A stretch of 64,000 nucleotides of DNA, from NCBI GenBank assembly GCA_022495995.1, contig JAFEMH010004874.1, positions 62,001 to 126,000 of the forward strand, given 5' to 3'. The notes under the pieces were generated by a model that searched no databases, was not told the DNA's origin, and worked only from the letters and a program-made list of their open reading frames with translations. The first letter of the stretch is position 1. Each line of letters begins with the position of its first letter. A program made the translations under genes and the position numbers. The DNA comes from Adenophora triphylla var. japonica. Its lineage: Eukaryota > Streptophyta > Magnoliopsida > Asterales > Campanulaceae. Below are positions 46,556 to 57,158 of the stretch, one piece after another.

Positions 46556-47487
46556 GAGGGGTGTACTTGTAAAATGAAGCCATCTTTGTTTTATTTGAAT
46601 TCTATCCCCCGAAAACAAAATACAGAAATAGCCCAATGGGTACTTGTGCCCTTTTCTTGATTGGGATATTTACTAATTTTGCTTTTCTTTCTCACAGGGA
46701 TTTCTTGATTTACGACTGAAGCCATGGCTCCGGAACTTCTTAACCCGTTGCTTGGCAATAGTTCCTAGTCTAATTGTTGCACTCATTGGTGGCTCAGCTG
46801 GGGCTGGCAAGTTGATTATTATTGCATCGGTACAATACCCTTTTCTTTACAAAATACAATCTTTTTAACTCTCAAGTAGGCAAGTTCAAGCTATTTAACT
46901 TCCAAGATCCTTTTGGTGTTTTTCTTCCAGATGATCCTGTCGTTTGAGCTCCCTTTTGCTCTCATTCCACTTCTTAAGTTCACAAGCAGCAAAACCAAGA
47001 TGGGATCACACGCAAACTCAATAACAGTAAGAATTTGTCAGTATTCAAAATTAATTAGCAACATATGTTGCCTTAAAGTTGTGAAAGAAATGATACAGAT
47101 TGATTTTTTTGTTTTTTTTTTTAAAAAATTGTTGCTAATTGGATTACGCAATTGCAGATCTCAGCAGTCACTTGGATCATTGGATCTCTGATTATGGGCA
47201 TAAATATATACTTTCTTGTGGCCAACCTAATTGATGTGCTTATTCATAGCCATCTAGCACTAGCTGGCAAGGTGTTCAGTGGAATTCTGGGGTTTTCAGG
47301 TATGCTGGTTTATTTGGCGGGAATTGCTTATCTGGTCATCCGAAAGAACAAGGAGGCTGGGCATCTTTTGGCATTGACAACACCAGAAAGTCAAGCAATG
47401 GCTAATGACAGGGTTAATAGTCTGCCCAGGGAAGACATTGTTAATATGCAATTGCCTCAGAGGAGATCTACAACTGATATTGAATAA
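43184..47487 (+). CDS. NRAMP1: NRAMP divalent-metal transporter (AtNRAMP1/6-like), 13 coding exons
   Basis: Exons: 43184-43327, 44348-44426, 44507-44547, 44691-44769, 44883-44987, 45078-45187, 45348-45529, 45619-45688, 45827-46000, 46286-46390, 46698-46829, 46931-47026, 47158-47487. All introns are GT-AG and the 1,647 nt stay in frame, giving 548 residues. The protein is a proton-coupled Mn/Fe carrier of plant membranes. Metal-site motifs are D71-P-G-N74 in helix 1 and M246-P-H-N249 in helix 6; the family signature [19 protein letters not shown] spans 347-365. Sequence and intron layout fit the AtNRAMP1/NRAMP6 branch. The start could instead be the in-frame ATG at 43217 (MAASGG, stronger context), which aligns with AtNRAMP1; an out-of-frame ATG at 43179 overlaps the first. 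No key residue is missing, so the gene looks functional. Confidence 0.95.
46058..46234. mobile_element. Stowaway-type MITE in NRAMP intron 9
   Basis: CTCCCTTCGTCTCATAATAAATG at the left and TTATTATGGGACAGAGGGAG at the right, with TA flanks. It sits inside the intron without touching the splice sites. Confidence 0.85.
46512..46552. repeat. (TG)n microsatellite in NRAMP intron 10
   Basis: About 20 uninterrupted TG units; likely length-polymorphic. Confidence 0.95.
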
Positions 47488-47650
47488 ACTTCCATTTATC
47501 TGCTTGACTTAGGATAGTTTTGGGTTAATAGTCTGCCCAGTGAAGACATGGTATGCAATCGTGTCGGAGGAAGCCTACAGCTGATATTGAATAAAGTTAC
47601 ATTTAGCTGCTTGAACCGGAGGAGGTCGACAGCTGAAATATCATGATAAT
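47410..47650 (+). repeat. Duplicated end of the NRAMP last exon in its 3' UTR
   Basis: GGGTTAATAGTCTGCCCAG(G/T)GAAGACAT at 47411 recurs at 47522. The copy continues through a decayed version of the C-terminal codons to CTGATATTGAATAAA, repeating the stop region. A shorter third piece (GGAGGAGGTCGACAGCTGA) follows near 47620. The copy lies after the real stop and is not translated. Confidence 0.85.
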
Positions 47651-47659
47651 AAACAAAAA

Positions 47660-48185
47660 TGTCTGTTAGGGGAGTCGTTCAAAATTTTATTTTTGCCAGG
47701 TCTGATTCTCTATTCTGTGAAGAAAATTATACAACTATCTTCATTCTTCAGCAACACCTGGGGAAAATTTGACATGATCCCTGAGGCTATATCAATGGAA
47801 GGTCACATTTTCCCCAGGAGAAAAAAGTCTTGGAACATCATGCTCTTTGAGAACAGAACATTTTTGACACAATCATGTTAATGATTTTTGACAAGTCAAA
47901 AATCATTTTACATTTTCCTTTTCAAATACTTACGGAAGACTGAAGGCATGTCAAAAATGTCGATGCAATGTTCTGAAGACGATCATAAAGTCATGCATCT
48001 AGAAATGGATTGTAGCAATTATGAGGCTATCATGTGTTTGATTCATTGGCGAACATTCATTTCTAGTCATCATATCAACTCTACTTGAAAACATTACATA
48101 ACCACAAACGTTGGAAGAGCTAGAAAATAACAAATACAGAATCAAGAAAATAGAAACCCTTCTGGAATAACAGATTTTGCATTGC
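47660..48185. other. Intergenic between convergent NRAMP and NOP10
   Basis: No gene recognised. It should contain both 3' UTRs and polyadenylation signals. GACAAGTCAAAAATCATTTT near 47889 follows a TTTTTGAC, a short inverted pair. Confidence 0.5.
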
Positions 48186-49657
48186 TTAGTACTTTGGAGC
48201 TGGCTTTTGAGTTGGGAGCAATCCAAAGCGTTTCTTTAGAAGAACTCTTTGCCTTGAGAACTTGTCATCAGGAGAAAATCGAGCTGCAAATCAAGGCCAT
48301 AAAGGTCAAACACACAGCCAGCATAAACAAAATGTACTGATCAATATATTGTCAGCATAAGACCACATGCTTGCAGAGGACTAGAATAGCTAGGATCTAG
48401 AATGAACCTATTGTTGGGATCAATCAGGCTAAAGAAAAAAGAGCTTGGACTGATAAAGAGCAAGTAGAGAATGCTATGAATCGGAGTTAAATTAAAAAAA
48501 CAATCATATTTGCAGTGAGCTAGAACGGTTCCTAATACATCTTTCAGTGCCCTTACATAAAACATGCCAGCTTTTGTGGATATAACGAGGCGAGAATCAT
48601 CACAAATATTATACCAAGATTCAAATAGGGGTTCAAGATGGACACTACGTTTCTTGAAACAATGCAGAAAAAAAAACGGGTGACACGAGTAAAGGTTTAA
48701 ACAAAGAGATGTTACCAGGATGAGCAGATTCAGTGGCCAAGCCAAGTGGTGTTTCTTTCTGCATGCCAAAGCAAATCATAACAAAAGGTCATTCTAACTA
48801 TATTATATTAAGATACACGGAGCAATAAATAGTTTTGCGTAGGCAAATACAAACTTTAAGAGTCCTAATTGAAACCATATAGTACAACTACGAACGTCAT
48901 TTTACTTGACATACGAAAAAATAAAAACTTTGAAAGTCCCAATTTAAACCATTTATGTAGACCGTCTCTTGGATTTTATCTTTTTCTTCAGTTCTAGCTT
49001 TCATGGTCAAATAGGCTTTATTCATTTCATCCTTCATTGCTGAACTCCTTTCAAACATACACACAATCTAATCAATATCTTACTTGTTTTAAGGAACATG
49101 CCTCTCTTTCTTCCCTTTTCTGGCTTATTAGCAGGGCTCTTTGACCCTAGAAAAGTTTATTTGAGCAAAAGACTACACGTAAAAAAAAAATAACCTGGGG
49201 AACTATCATTCATAGGAACTGCGGTGAAGCACCAAACCCCCAACATTCATACAAACGAACGATAAACAAAGTATTCCAATCATAGTTAAGTATATGAGCT
49301 TCATGAGCTTCACCGACATTGATTATACATCCTAAACAGCCAAGAACCTTACAAGTATAAATAGTAATGTCTACTAATTATATGAATAATCATCCATTCC
49401 TTTATAAGAAATGTGATCTTTAATCAGACATAGACTCATAAAAAACATTCTACTTCTCATAACCATTTAAGACTACTGGGAAATGCTTATATTTAATATC
49501 TTAATTCCTGGCCCCATATTTAAAATACGAAACATATCCAAAAAGAAATATAAACAAGAATTTCCTATATAGTTAAGGTAAATTTCATGTAGAGAAGTCA
49601 AACCTTAACGGTATAAACTTTGTCGCCATTGTCATTGATATAAAACTGGAGATACAT
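48186..49657 (-). CDS. NOP10: H/ACA snoRNP subunit 3, NOP10
   Basis: Exons on the minus strand: 49657-49604, 48758-48716, 48283-48186, all GT-AG and in frame, giving 64 residues. The protein starts [16 protein letters not shown] and ends [11 protein letters not shown], with [19 protein letters not shown] in the middle; length and sequence match eukaryotic Nop10 throughout. Nop10 binds the pseudouridine synthase dyskerin/CBF5 in H/ACA particles in nucleolus and Cajal bodies, which modify rRNA and snRNA and are part of telomerase. A non-coding first exon (to 49852) and 5'-UTR intron (49851 to about 49675) are likely from the donor CACCT/GTAAG and acceptor TTTGCAG. The minus-strand frame 48341-48769 that overlaps exon 2 is a shadow. 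Confidence 0.95.
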
Positions 49658-49937
49658 TTTCGCTTAACCCAAACCTGCAAATCAACAAATAAACAATTTT
49701 AAAACAAAACAAAATCCTGAAAAGGTCAAATTTTTATCAGCAACACCTCGTACTTAATTCTAACAAAATGATTTTTTTTTTCCTCAGCAGTTAAACAAGA
49801 AATAGAGAAATTGAATTGGGGAAGATAAAGAATGTAATCGGAAGGACTTACAGGTGATGCTAAGTAGCCGGCGGAGACTCGACGCTGCTGACTTTCGCTT
49901 CGCTCTCTGTTTTCTCTTCGTCCGTAAACGGTAGTCT

Positions 49938-49946
49938 AAAACCCTA
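49938..49946. promoter_or_regulatory. Telo-box upstream of NOP10
   Basis: AAACCCTAA lies at the 5' edge of the NOP10 transcribed region. This element is common in promoters of plant ribosome-biogenesis genes, which fits the product. Confidence 0.65.
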
Positions 49947-50727
49947 AATCATGAGTTTGTGCCCTAACTTGTATTTTATAGGTATATCTAAGAAATTTGT
50001 GCTAATAAGGGAGGGTATTCAAGTAAATAGAAGACCCGGAGTATTCCTTTGTACTTTGTTTTATAAAACTTTTTTTTTTTTTTTTAATGGTCAATTTAGG
50101 GCCTTAAATATACGAGCGATATCGTATTGGGCAGTCTTTTATAAATTTAGAAAACAAACTTACAATTTTGATCAATTTGGGGCTTTTTGACGGAAAACGT
50201 TAAAAAAATTCGTTAAGTGACCATGTGCGAGGCATGTGACATTCAGTGAGGGCATTTTAGTCATTTCGCGTTCAGCCCAGACTTCAGACCCTAAATTGTC
50301 ATTTTTCCTATAAAATAATAAATAAAAATATTTAGTTTTTTTTTTTTACAAAAAATAATTAGTAAATTATCCAATTTATAAAATATTTTTTGGAACATCA
50401 ATTTATAAAGAGTAACTCTTGTGAAAAACTAGTTTTTTTCAAATATTATAAAAAAAACTAATTTTCATAACTGTTCATCACTTTTATTAGTTAGACTTAG
50501 TGCTTTAAAACTAGTTTTTTTTATTATGTTACGAAAAAATTAGTTTTTTACAAGATTTTGACATTTAGAAAATATTTTTATTTTAATTTTTTGGGATTTT
50601 TTTGGTTTAGGAAAGTCTGTTTGGACCCTAAATTACTCCAAAAATTTTTCCTTGTTATTAGTGGTTGGTTCTGAGTCCTGAGTCGGTGTTTACAGAAAGG
50701 GGATAGCCAGATTTTGTGGTTTCAGGT

Positions 50728-51015
50728 ATGAATTTTCTTAAACTGAAAAAGTTTAGAAAGGTCCATAAACCAAACCCAGAAGAGGATTTCGAAGACAAGC
50801 CTGTTCCTGAACCTCAAGAGCCAAAGCCCAACAACGGAGATGAATTAGGAAAGTCTGTCAATGTTGATACCACTACTGAATCTGAGGACGACGACGATGA
50901 TTTTATCATGGATTTTGATACCCGCGGCAGTCTACTCTCATGCCCAACCATAGATCCGATCCAAACAACCATTACCCAACAACTTTCGTTCAAGCCGATT
51001 GATTTGGGTTCGTAA
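50728..51015 (+). pseudogene. Captured frame with acidic segment, unknown gene
   Basis: ATG at 50728 begins MNFLKLKKFRKVHKPNPEED, followed by a Pro/Glu-rich stretch and SEDDDDDFIMDFD, with a stop at 51013. The basic start and acidic middle look like real coding sequence rather than a chance frame. It resembles the first part of a small uncharacterised plant protein, though I cannot name it. The 3' part reads differently (GSLLSCPTIDPIQ), probably past a capture junction. The upstream 60 bp may be its native leader. Confidence 0.5.
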
Positions 51016-51075
51016 AATTAAAAAACAAATTAAAGTGCTTGTTGATCGTAACTGGGTCGCCGGACTTGGAGAGAG

Positions 51076-51609
51076 TGTGAGAATTATAAACCCTTAGGTT
51101 GTTTATTCACAACTCTTAATATATACTCCCTCCGTCCCATAGAACATTACACGTTTACTATTGAGAACGGAAAATAAGAAATAATGTTATTAAAGTAGGT
51201 GTTGTGAGTGGGAGGAGAGAGAATGAGTGGAGAGAATAGTAAATTATAATGGTGTTGTGAGTATTAAAATAATGTAGGAGAGAGAATGAGTGGAGAGAAT
51301 AGTGATTTAAGGTTTCCTTTTTAGAAAAGTGGGACTTTAAAGAGGGACGCCCAAAATAGCAAAAGGGGTAATGTTCTATGGGACGGAGGGAGTATATAAG
51401 AGAGAGTCCTATTCTAATAAGGAGAAGGAGTTTCTTTATTCTAATCATCCTATTCTAATAAGGAGAAGTAGTTTCCTTATTCTAATCACAATACAAATAT
51501 TTAGTTGCCTAATCTAAATACATGAGGATATTGACAAGGAATAATATAGAGAAACTCAAACAAATAACTTTAGGAAACTTTAGGAGGAGATTCCTTGATA
51601 TCCTTAATA
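51076..51609 (-). repeat. Copia 3' LTR carrying a Stowaway insertion
   Basis: Matches 55102-55368 apart from the MITE at 51126-51392. The other LTR lacks the MITE, so it entered after the Copia element integrated. Confidence 0.92.
51126..51392. mobile_element. Stowaway-type MITE in the Copia 3' LTR
   Basis: CTCCCTCCGTCCC to GGGACGGAGGGAG with TA flanks. Two GAGAGAGAATGAGTGGAGAG blocks place it in the local subfamily. The empty site is visible in the other LTR (CTCTTAATATATATACAAG). Confidence 0.92.
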
Positions 51610-54600
51610 TGCCCCCGCAAGATGGACGATCCTTGGAGAAGACCAATCTTGGAAATGAGTTGATCGAAGTGTAGAGGAGAGAGCCAGACTGAACCTGTTC
51701 ACGGATAAAATGAAACGAGAGAGCCACATATTTCATCCGAGAGTGAAAAACCGGGTTTGCGAAATAAGTTGTGGCACCAAGGTTGTCACAGTATATAACC
51801 GGCGGAGAAGTAAGAGAAATACCGAGCTCAATAAGCAGGTTCCGAACCCAAGTAATCTCAGCAGCGGTGTCAGCAATGGCATGAAACTCGGCCTCAGTGG
51901 TGGAGCGGGCAAGAGCACGTTGCTTGTGGGTGGACCAAGTAATTTGGTTACGACCGAGGTAAACAAAGAAACCAGAGGTGGATACAAAGTAATCTTTGTC
52001 ACCAGCCCAATCTGCATCACAAAAGGCATGAAGAGAGGGGGAGATGTAGAGTAAATCTGGAGACCCAAGTGCATAGTGCCATGAAGGTAGCGGAGGAGCC
52101 GCTTTAGAGCAACCCAGTGAGATGATTGGAGAAGGCAATGTCAGGGCGAGTGAAGGACAAGTATTGAAGACCACCAACAATAGCAAGATAGGAAGTGGGT
52201 TCAACAGCGGGAGTGGTAGTGGATCTCACAAGGGGTGGTGATGTGACTATAGGGGTGGGGAGCGGTTTACAATCAATCATGTTGTGACGGGTGAGAAGAT
52301 CATGGATGTATTTTGTTTGGGAGAGGAGGATACCATTTTTGTTGGGGACAACCTCAACGCCCAGAAAATATGATAGAGGACCGAGATCCTTGAGAGAGAA
52401 ACGATTGGACAAGCTAGTGATGAATGACTGAAGGAGCGAGGGTGACGGCCCGGTGACAATGATGTCATCAACATAAACCAAAAGAAAGATAGGGGTTGGT
52501 GTTTTGTTGAGTATAAATAGGGAGGGGTCGACTAAGGAGGGGTGGAAGCCATATGTGGTGAGGTAGGTTTTGAGTTCTTGAAACCAAGCACGAGGAGCTT
52601 GCTTGAGACCATAGATGGCTTTGGAGAGATGGCATACATGAGAGGGGTTAGTGGAGTCCTCAAAGTCGGGGGTTGTGCCATAAACACATATTCGAAGAGT
52701 GAACCTTGTAGAAAGGCGTTGTTGACATCAAGCTGGCGAAGAGGCCATCGGTTGGTTGTGGCAAGTGAGAGAAGGAGCCTGACTGTGGCGGGTTTGACAA
52801 CAGGACTGAAGGTTTTGGTGTAATCAACACCGGGTTGTTGGTGAAAGCCCTTGGCTACAAGTCGAGCCTTGTATTTCTGAATTGTGTTGTCAGGGTTGTA
52901 CTTGATGCGAAAGACCCATTTGCACCCGACAATGTTGTGGGCTGTGGCAGGGGGAACTAAATTCCAGGTTTTATTTCGAGTGAGAGCCTGAAATTCCTCA
53001 ATCATGGCGTTACGCCAGTGTGGGATAGAGAGAGCTTGTTTGGTAGTGGTGGGAAGGCTTGTGGGTGAGGGGAGTAGGGATTGGCTGGCATATTTGGGGT
53101 TGGGTTTGGTGATACCATGAGACAGTCGGGTGGTGATGGTGCGGGTAGGAGGGGGACTAGCCGCTGGGTATGGGGGCGATCGCGAGGGGGAAAGGGGGCG
53201 ATCGCGCGAAGTTTCTGGAAGGGAGGGGCGATCGCACGAATCTGGAGGGCGATCGCGCGGGTTTTTTGGTTCGGCGTGGGGTGTTTCGGGCTGGCTGGAG
53301 GGTGATGGATGGTTAGGGGAGGGAAGGTTTGAGAGGGGGTAGGTAGGGGGAGGGGTGGGGAGATTGGGTGGTGGTTGAATGGAGGGTGTAGTGTTTAGGA
53401 CAGGGAAAAATAGAGTGTGCCAATCGGAGGGAGGGGGAGCGGAAGTAATGGGGGGAATGGAGGTGAGGGAGGTGTAGGGAAATGTGTTTTCAACAAAATG
53501 GACATGGCGGGAGGTGTAGACTCGATGGGAGGTGGGGTCAAGGCAGTAATATGCACTTTGCATGGGTGAGTAACCAACAAATATACATGGAATGGATTTA
53601 GGGGCTAGCTTGTGGGGGGTATAAGGGCGAAGCCAAGGATAACAGAGACAACCAAAGCTTCGTAATTTGGTGTAGTTTGGAGGGGAATGGAATAGGCGAA
53701 GGTAGGGGGAATCATTATTGAGGGTGGGGGTAGGCATTCTGTTTATGAGATATGTGGCAGTGGTGAGAGCATAGGGCCAAAATGTGAGGGGTAGGTTGGC
53801 ATGGGAGAGAAGGGTGAGACCCGTTTCAACAATGTGACGGTGACGACGTTCGACATACCCATTATGTTCAGGAGTGTGAGGTGGAGTGGTGAGATGAGTG
53901 ATAACGTTTTGAGCCAGAGTGGGTGTGAGTTTGAGGTATTCACCCCCGTTATCAGAGTAGACTTGGATGATAGGACGTTGGAAGTATTTTTCGACTTGTG
54001 TTTTGAAACGAAGGAATGTGTTGTAGGTGTCAGATTTGTGTTTTAGGGGGTAGAACCAAATGTATTTGGTGAAGTGGTCGACAAAGATGATATAGTATTT
54101 AAATTTGTCAAGGGAATAAACTGGAGAAGTCCATACATCAGAAAATATAAGATCTAGAGGAGCATGTGAAATTAGAGAAGATGATGCAAATGGTAGTTTG
54201 TGGCTTTTGTTAATGAGACAGGAATTACACGGAGATAAACTAGAGGAAATAGATAAATGGAATTTGCTACGTAGTAGACTAAGAATAGGGGGAGCGGGAT
54301 GGCCTAATCTATGATGCCACAATTGCGAAGAGATAACGCTTGAATGAGCTTGAATGGGCGGAGGGTGCCAAATGTAGACGCCATCCTCAAGGTCTCCGTG
54401 GATAAGGGTTTGGCTCGTAGCTTTGTCTTTAATGAGAAAAGACGAGTGTGAGAATTCAATAATGGCATTATTGTCACGACAAAATTGAGATACAGAGAGA
54501 ATGTTACGAGTGATAAGTGGAACATGTAAGACATGATTGAAAAGAAGAGGGGGAGAGGATGTGGGGGGAGAGAATGAACCTATGTTAGAGATAGGAAGAG

Positions 54601-55030
54601 AGGAACCATCTCCGATAATGACGTCGTCACTGCCATTGTAGGGTGTGTGTAAGGCTAGATTGGAGAGGTCATTAGTGATGTGGTTGGTGGCACCGCTATC
54701 AATAAGCCAGGAGGGAGGGGGAGAGGGAGTATGGTGGGCGGCTGAGTGGGCTTGGGGTTTTTGGTGGTTGGGGTTTGGGTTTCGATATTGGCGAGGTTGA
54801 GAGGAGCAATTTACGGTGGGGTGGTCACGTTTGAATTGACGACATTGAGAGAGGATATGACCAATTGTACTACAATATTGGCACTTGCCCTTGTAGGGGA
54901 AGGGTGAGGGTCTATGGGAGGAAGGAGAAGGATTGGAGGTATGGTAGGAGTTATGGGTGGGTGATGGGCGGGCTTGGGCGATGAAGGCGGTGGTGGGGAG
55001 GGTATTGGTGGAGGAGGGGGAGCCGACCAT
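51610..55030 (-). pseudogene. pol: Copia gag-pol remnant: zinc knuckle, protease, integrase, RT, RNase H
   Basis: A long frame from 55030 carries zinc knuckle CQYCSTIGHILSQC, protease WLIDSGATNHIT, the pre-integrase segment LWHHRLGHP, integrase (DHFTKYIWFYPL, VYSDNGGEY, EHNGYVERRH) and the RT start (GCKWVFRIKYNP, RQLDVNNAFLQGSL). It frameshifts near 52660. RT resumes as MVYVDDIIVTGPS (52481) with SYFLGVEVVPNKNG, and RNase H follows in yet another frame (CDADWAGDKD, STTEAEFHAIA). The order protease-integrase-RT-RNase H is the Copia order. Frameshifts and the missing capsid domain make it inactive. Confidence 0.9.
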
Positions 55031-55089
55031 AGGGATAGAGGGGAGGGGCTGCCGGATTTTTGAATGAGTTTAGGCTATGGATCTTTGTA

Positions 55090-55101
55090 GCTCTGATACC
55101 A
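55090..55101 (-). other. Copia primer-binding site
   Basis: TGGTATCAGAGC on the minus strand, complementary to the initiator tRNA-Met 3' region and adjoining the 5' LTR. Confidence 0.9.
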
Positions 55102-55368
55102 TGTGAGAATTAGAAAACCCTTAGGTTGTTTATTCACAAACTCTTAATATATATACAAGAGAGAGTCATATTCTAATAAGGAGAAGGAGTTTCTTTATTC
55201 TAATCATCCTATTCTAATAAGGAGAAGAAGTTTCCTTATTCTAATCACAATACAAATATTTAGTTACCTAATCTAAATACATGAGGATATTGACAAGGAA
55301 TAATATAGAGAAAGTCAAACAAATAACTTTAGGAAACTTTAGGAGGAGATTCCTTGATATCCTTAATA
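55102..55368 (-). repeat. Copia 5' LTR
   Basis: Direct repeat of 51076-51609 without the MITE. On the minus strand it starts TATTAAGGATATC and ends TTCTCACA. Confidence 0.92.
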
Positions 55369-55473
55369 GAGAGTTGTGATGGAGAGAGAGATGTAGACTT
55401 GAGAGGAGAATAATGGGGTGAAGAAGAGGAGTGAGAGGAGGAGGCGGAGGAGGGCGGAGATTGATTGCTTCAT
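55369..55473 (-). pseudogene. Captured start of a purple-acid-phosphatase-like gene
   Basis: ATG at 55473 (minus) opens a signal-peptide-like MKQSISALLRLLLSLLFF, then SSQVYISLSITTL up to the Copia insertion. Beyond the Copia element, at 51070 and below, the same frame continues SKSGDPVTI before it turns into unrelated residues and a stop at 50990. A signal peptide followed by '[ST]-x-S-x-SGDxVTI' matches the N-terminus of large plant purple acid phosphatases of the PAP2/PAP9 type as I remember them. No metallophosphatase domain is present, so only the 5' end was captured. The assignment rests on a short match. Confidence 0.5.
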
Positions 55474-55959
55474 TTTTAATTATTTATTTTTATTTTATTT
55501 TTTTGGGATTTTTTGGTTTGGACAAGGTTGGTGGAGGTGGAGGGTGATGATGATTGGCTATGGGGTAATGAAGAAGGAGGAAGAAGGTTTAAATGGGGAA
55601 ATTGTCAATTTAGGGCCTGAAGTTTATGAAATGATCAAAATGCCCTCATTGAATGTCACATGCCTCGCACATGGTCACTTAACGGGTTTTTTTAACGTTT
55701 TTCGTAAAAAAGCCACAAATTGATCAAAATTGTAAGTTTGGGCCTAAATTGATAGTTTTAAGACTTCAGGCCCCAATATGATATCGCCCCTATACTTCAG
55801 GCCCTAAATTGTCATTAACCCTTTTTTTATTAATAAATTAAATGTCTTAAGCTATTACAAAATTGACATTTATTTTGTTTTCAACCTTTATTTAATGTCA
55901 AAATCTTATAAAAAACGCCTTTTTTTTAAGTTTAGAAAAAACGTGTTTTGTTTCCCCCG

Positions 55960-56265
55960 CTAGTGCCAGTGTTAGTGTAACAAAGTGTCAGTGTTAGTGT
56001 AATAAAGTGCCAGCGTAAAAAAGTGTTAGTGTTAGTGTAACAAAGTACCAGTGTAAAAAGTGCCAGTGCATGTATATTAAGTGCCAGTGTAAAAATGTGT
56101 CAGTGTTAGTGTAACAAAGTGTCAGTGTTAAAAGTGTCAGTGTAAAGAGTGTCAGTGTATGTATATTAAGTGTCAGTTTAGGGTAAAAAAGTGACAGTAT
56201 TAGTATAAAAAAGTGTCAGTATGAAGAGTGTCAGTGCATATATATTAAGTGTCAGTGTAAAAATG
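55960..56265. repeat. AGTG(C/T)CAGTGTAA subterminal repeats
   Basis: About 15 degenerate copies of a 13-20 bp unit such as AGTGTCAGTGTTAGTGTAAC. The complementary form occurs across 56560-57000 in the other half of the element. Mutator and hAT transposases often bind such subterminal repeats. Confidence 0.8.
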
Positions 56266-57063
56266 GTTTTTTCTTGAGCTTAGAAAAAAATGCGTTTTTT
56301 ATAAGACCAACTCTTATTTAAGAGTTGGTCTTATAAAAAACTAGTTTTTTCTTAAGATATGAAAAAACGTGTTTTCAAATTAAGCGGTGGCAATTTTGTA
56401 ATTACTGGCAACCATGTTCAAAATAAACGGTGGCATTTTTGTAATTACTGGTTTCCCGTTTATGCCGGTGTACATTTAACAGATCGCCCGGTGTGATAAA
56501 GTGCCGATCCATGTATCACAAAATGCCGGTGAAAAAGTGTCGAGTACCAATTTAACAAAGTGCCGCCAGAATCGGCACTGGCACTTTGTTAAACTGGCAC
56601 TGACACTTTTATACGGGCACTTTTATATACATGAACGGGCACTCTTCACACTGACACTCTGTTACACTAACACTGGCACTTTGTTACACTAATATTTTTG
56701 CTGGCTCTAAAAAACACAAGCACTGGCATTCAAAAAAATATGGACTGGCATTCAAAATCACGTACACTGGCACTCAAATATACATACACTGGCACTCAAA
56801 AAACACTGATAATCATTTTTGCTGGCATTCAAAAAACATAGACTGGCATTCCAAAAAACATGTACTGGCATTCACAAAAATGTGGACTGACATTCAAAAT
56901 CAATAATAATTATTGGTGCATTAAAAAAAAAACATTAACTGGCATACATGAAAACGTGTACTGGCATTCAAAATCACTTAGACTGGCATTTCAAAATCAA
57001 CGAGCCAGCCTCCCAAATCCCTCTTCCCAAATCTCAGTCGGATCCAAGTTGACAGATAGCGCA

Positions 57064-57158
57064 ATGGAGAATCCTCCTCCCTCCAACGACCTTGAATCTC
57101 TCAATTTATCTTCACCGGATCAATCTTCCGCCGTCAGTTCATCTAATTCCGTCCCAGC
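57064..57158 (+). pseudogene. Captured first exon of an unidentified gene
   Basis: ATG 57064 opens MENPPPSNDLESLNL, a Ser-rich stretch follows, and the exon ends at a good donor GTCCCAGC/GTAAGT (57159). A leader-like sequence precedes it. It reads like exon 1 of a plant gene with its intron start. No second exon with a matching acceptor is visible before the element ends, so this is a fragment. I do not recognise the parent gene. Confidence 0.5.

Larger units (their letters stand above)
51076..55368 (-). mobile_element. Ty1/Copia retrotransposon inserted in the Pack-MULE
   Basis: LTRs at 55102-55368 (5', 267 bp) and 51076-51609 (3', enlarged by a Stowaway MITE), with a perfect 5-bp duplication GAGAG (51071-51075 and 55369-55373). 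The primer-binding site TGGTATCAGAGC (minus, 55101-55090) is the initiator-Met type, and the purine tract GCGGGGGCA precedes the 3' LTR. Only about 60 bp separate the primer site from a frame that already starts close to the gag zinc knuckle, so most of gag has been deleted. The element is non-autonomous. Confidence 0.93.
50083..55820. mobile_element. Pack-MULE-like element with captured gene pieces, split by Copia
   Basis: Terminal inverted repeats of about 220 bp (about 50086-50306 and 55590-55817) share CAATTTAGGGCC, CTTACAATTTTGATCAATTT and GTGACCATGTGCGAGGCATG. No transposase is present. Between the arms, ignoring the Copia insertion, lie about 1.0 kb containing the start of a purple-acid-phosphatase-like gene on one strand and a separate 95-codon frame on the other. 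This is the build of Mutator elements that carry host-gene fragments. Exact ends and target duplication are hidden by a T-run at the left end. The left end is only about 150 bp from the NOP10 transcribed region. Confidence 0.8.

Noticed and set aside
48341..48769. 142-residue minus-strand frame at NOP10
   Set aside because: Runs through a NOP10 intron and overlaps exon 2 in the wrong frame.
53081..53342. Gly/Arg-rich plus-strand frames with GCGATCGC repeats
   Set aside because: Antisense of the Pro-rich linker of Copia pol.
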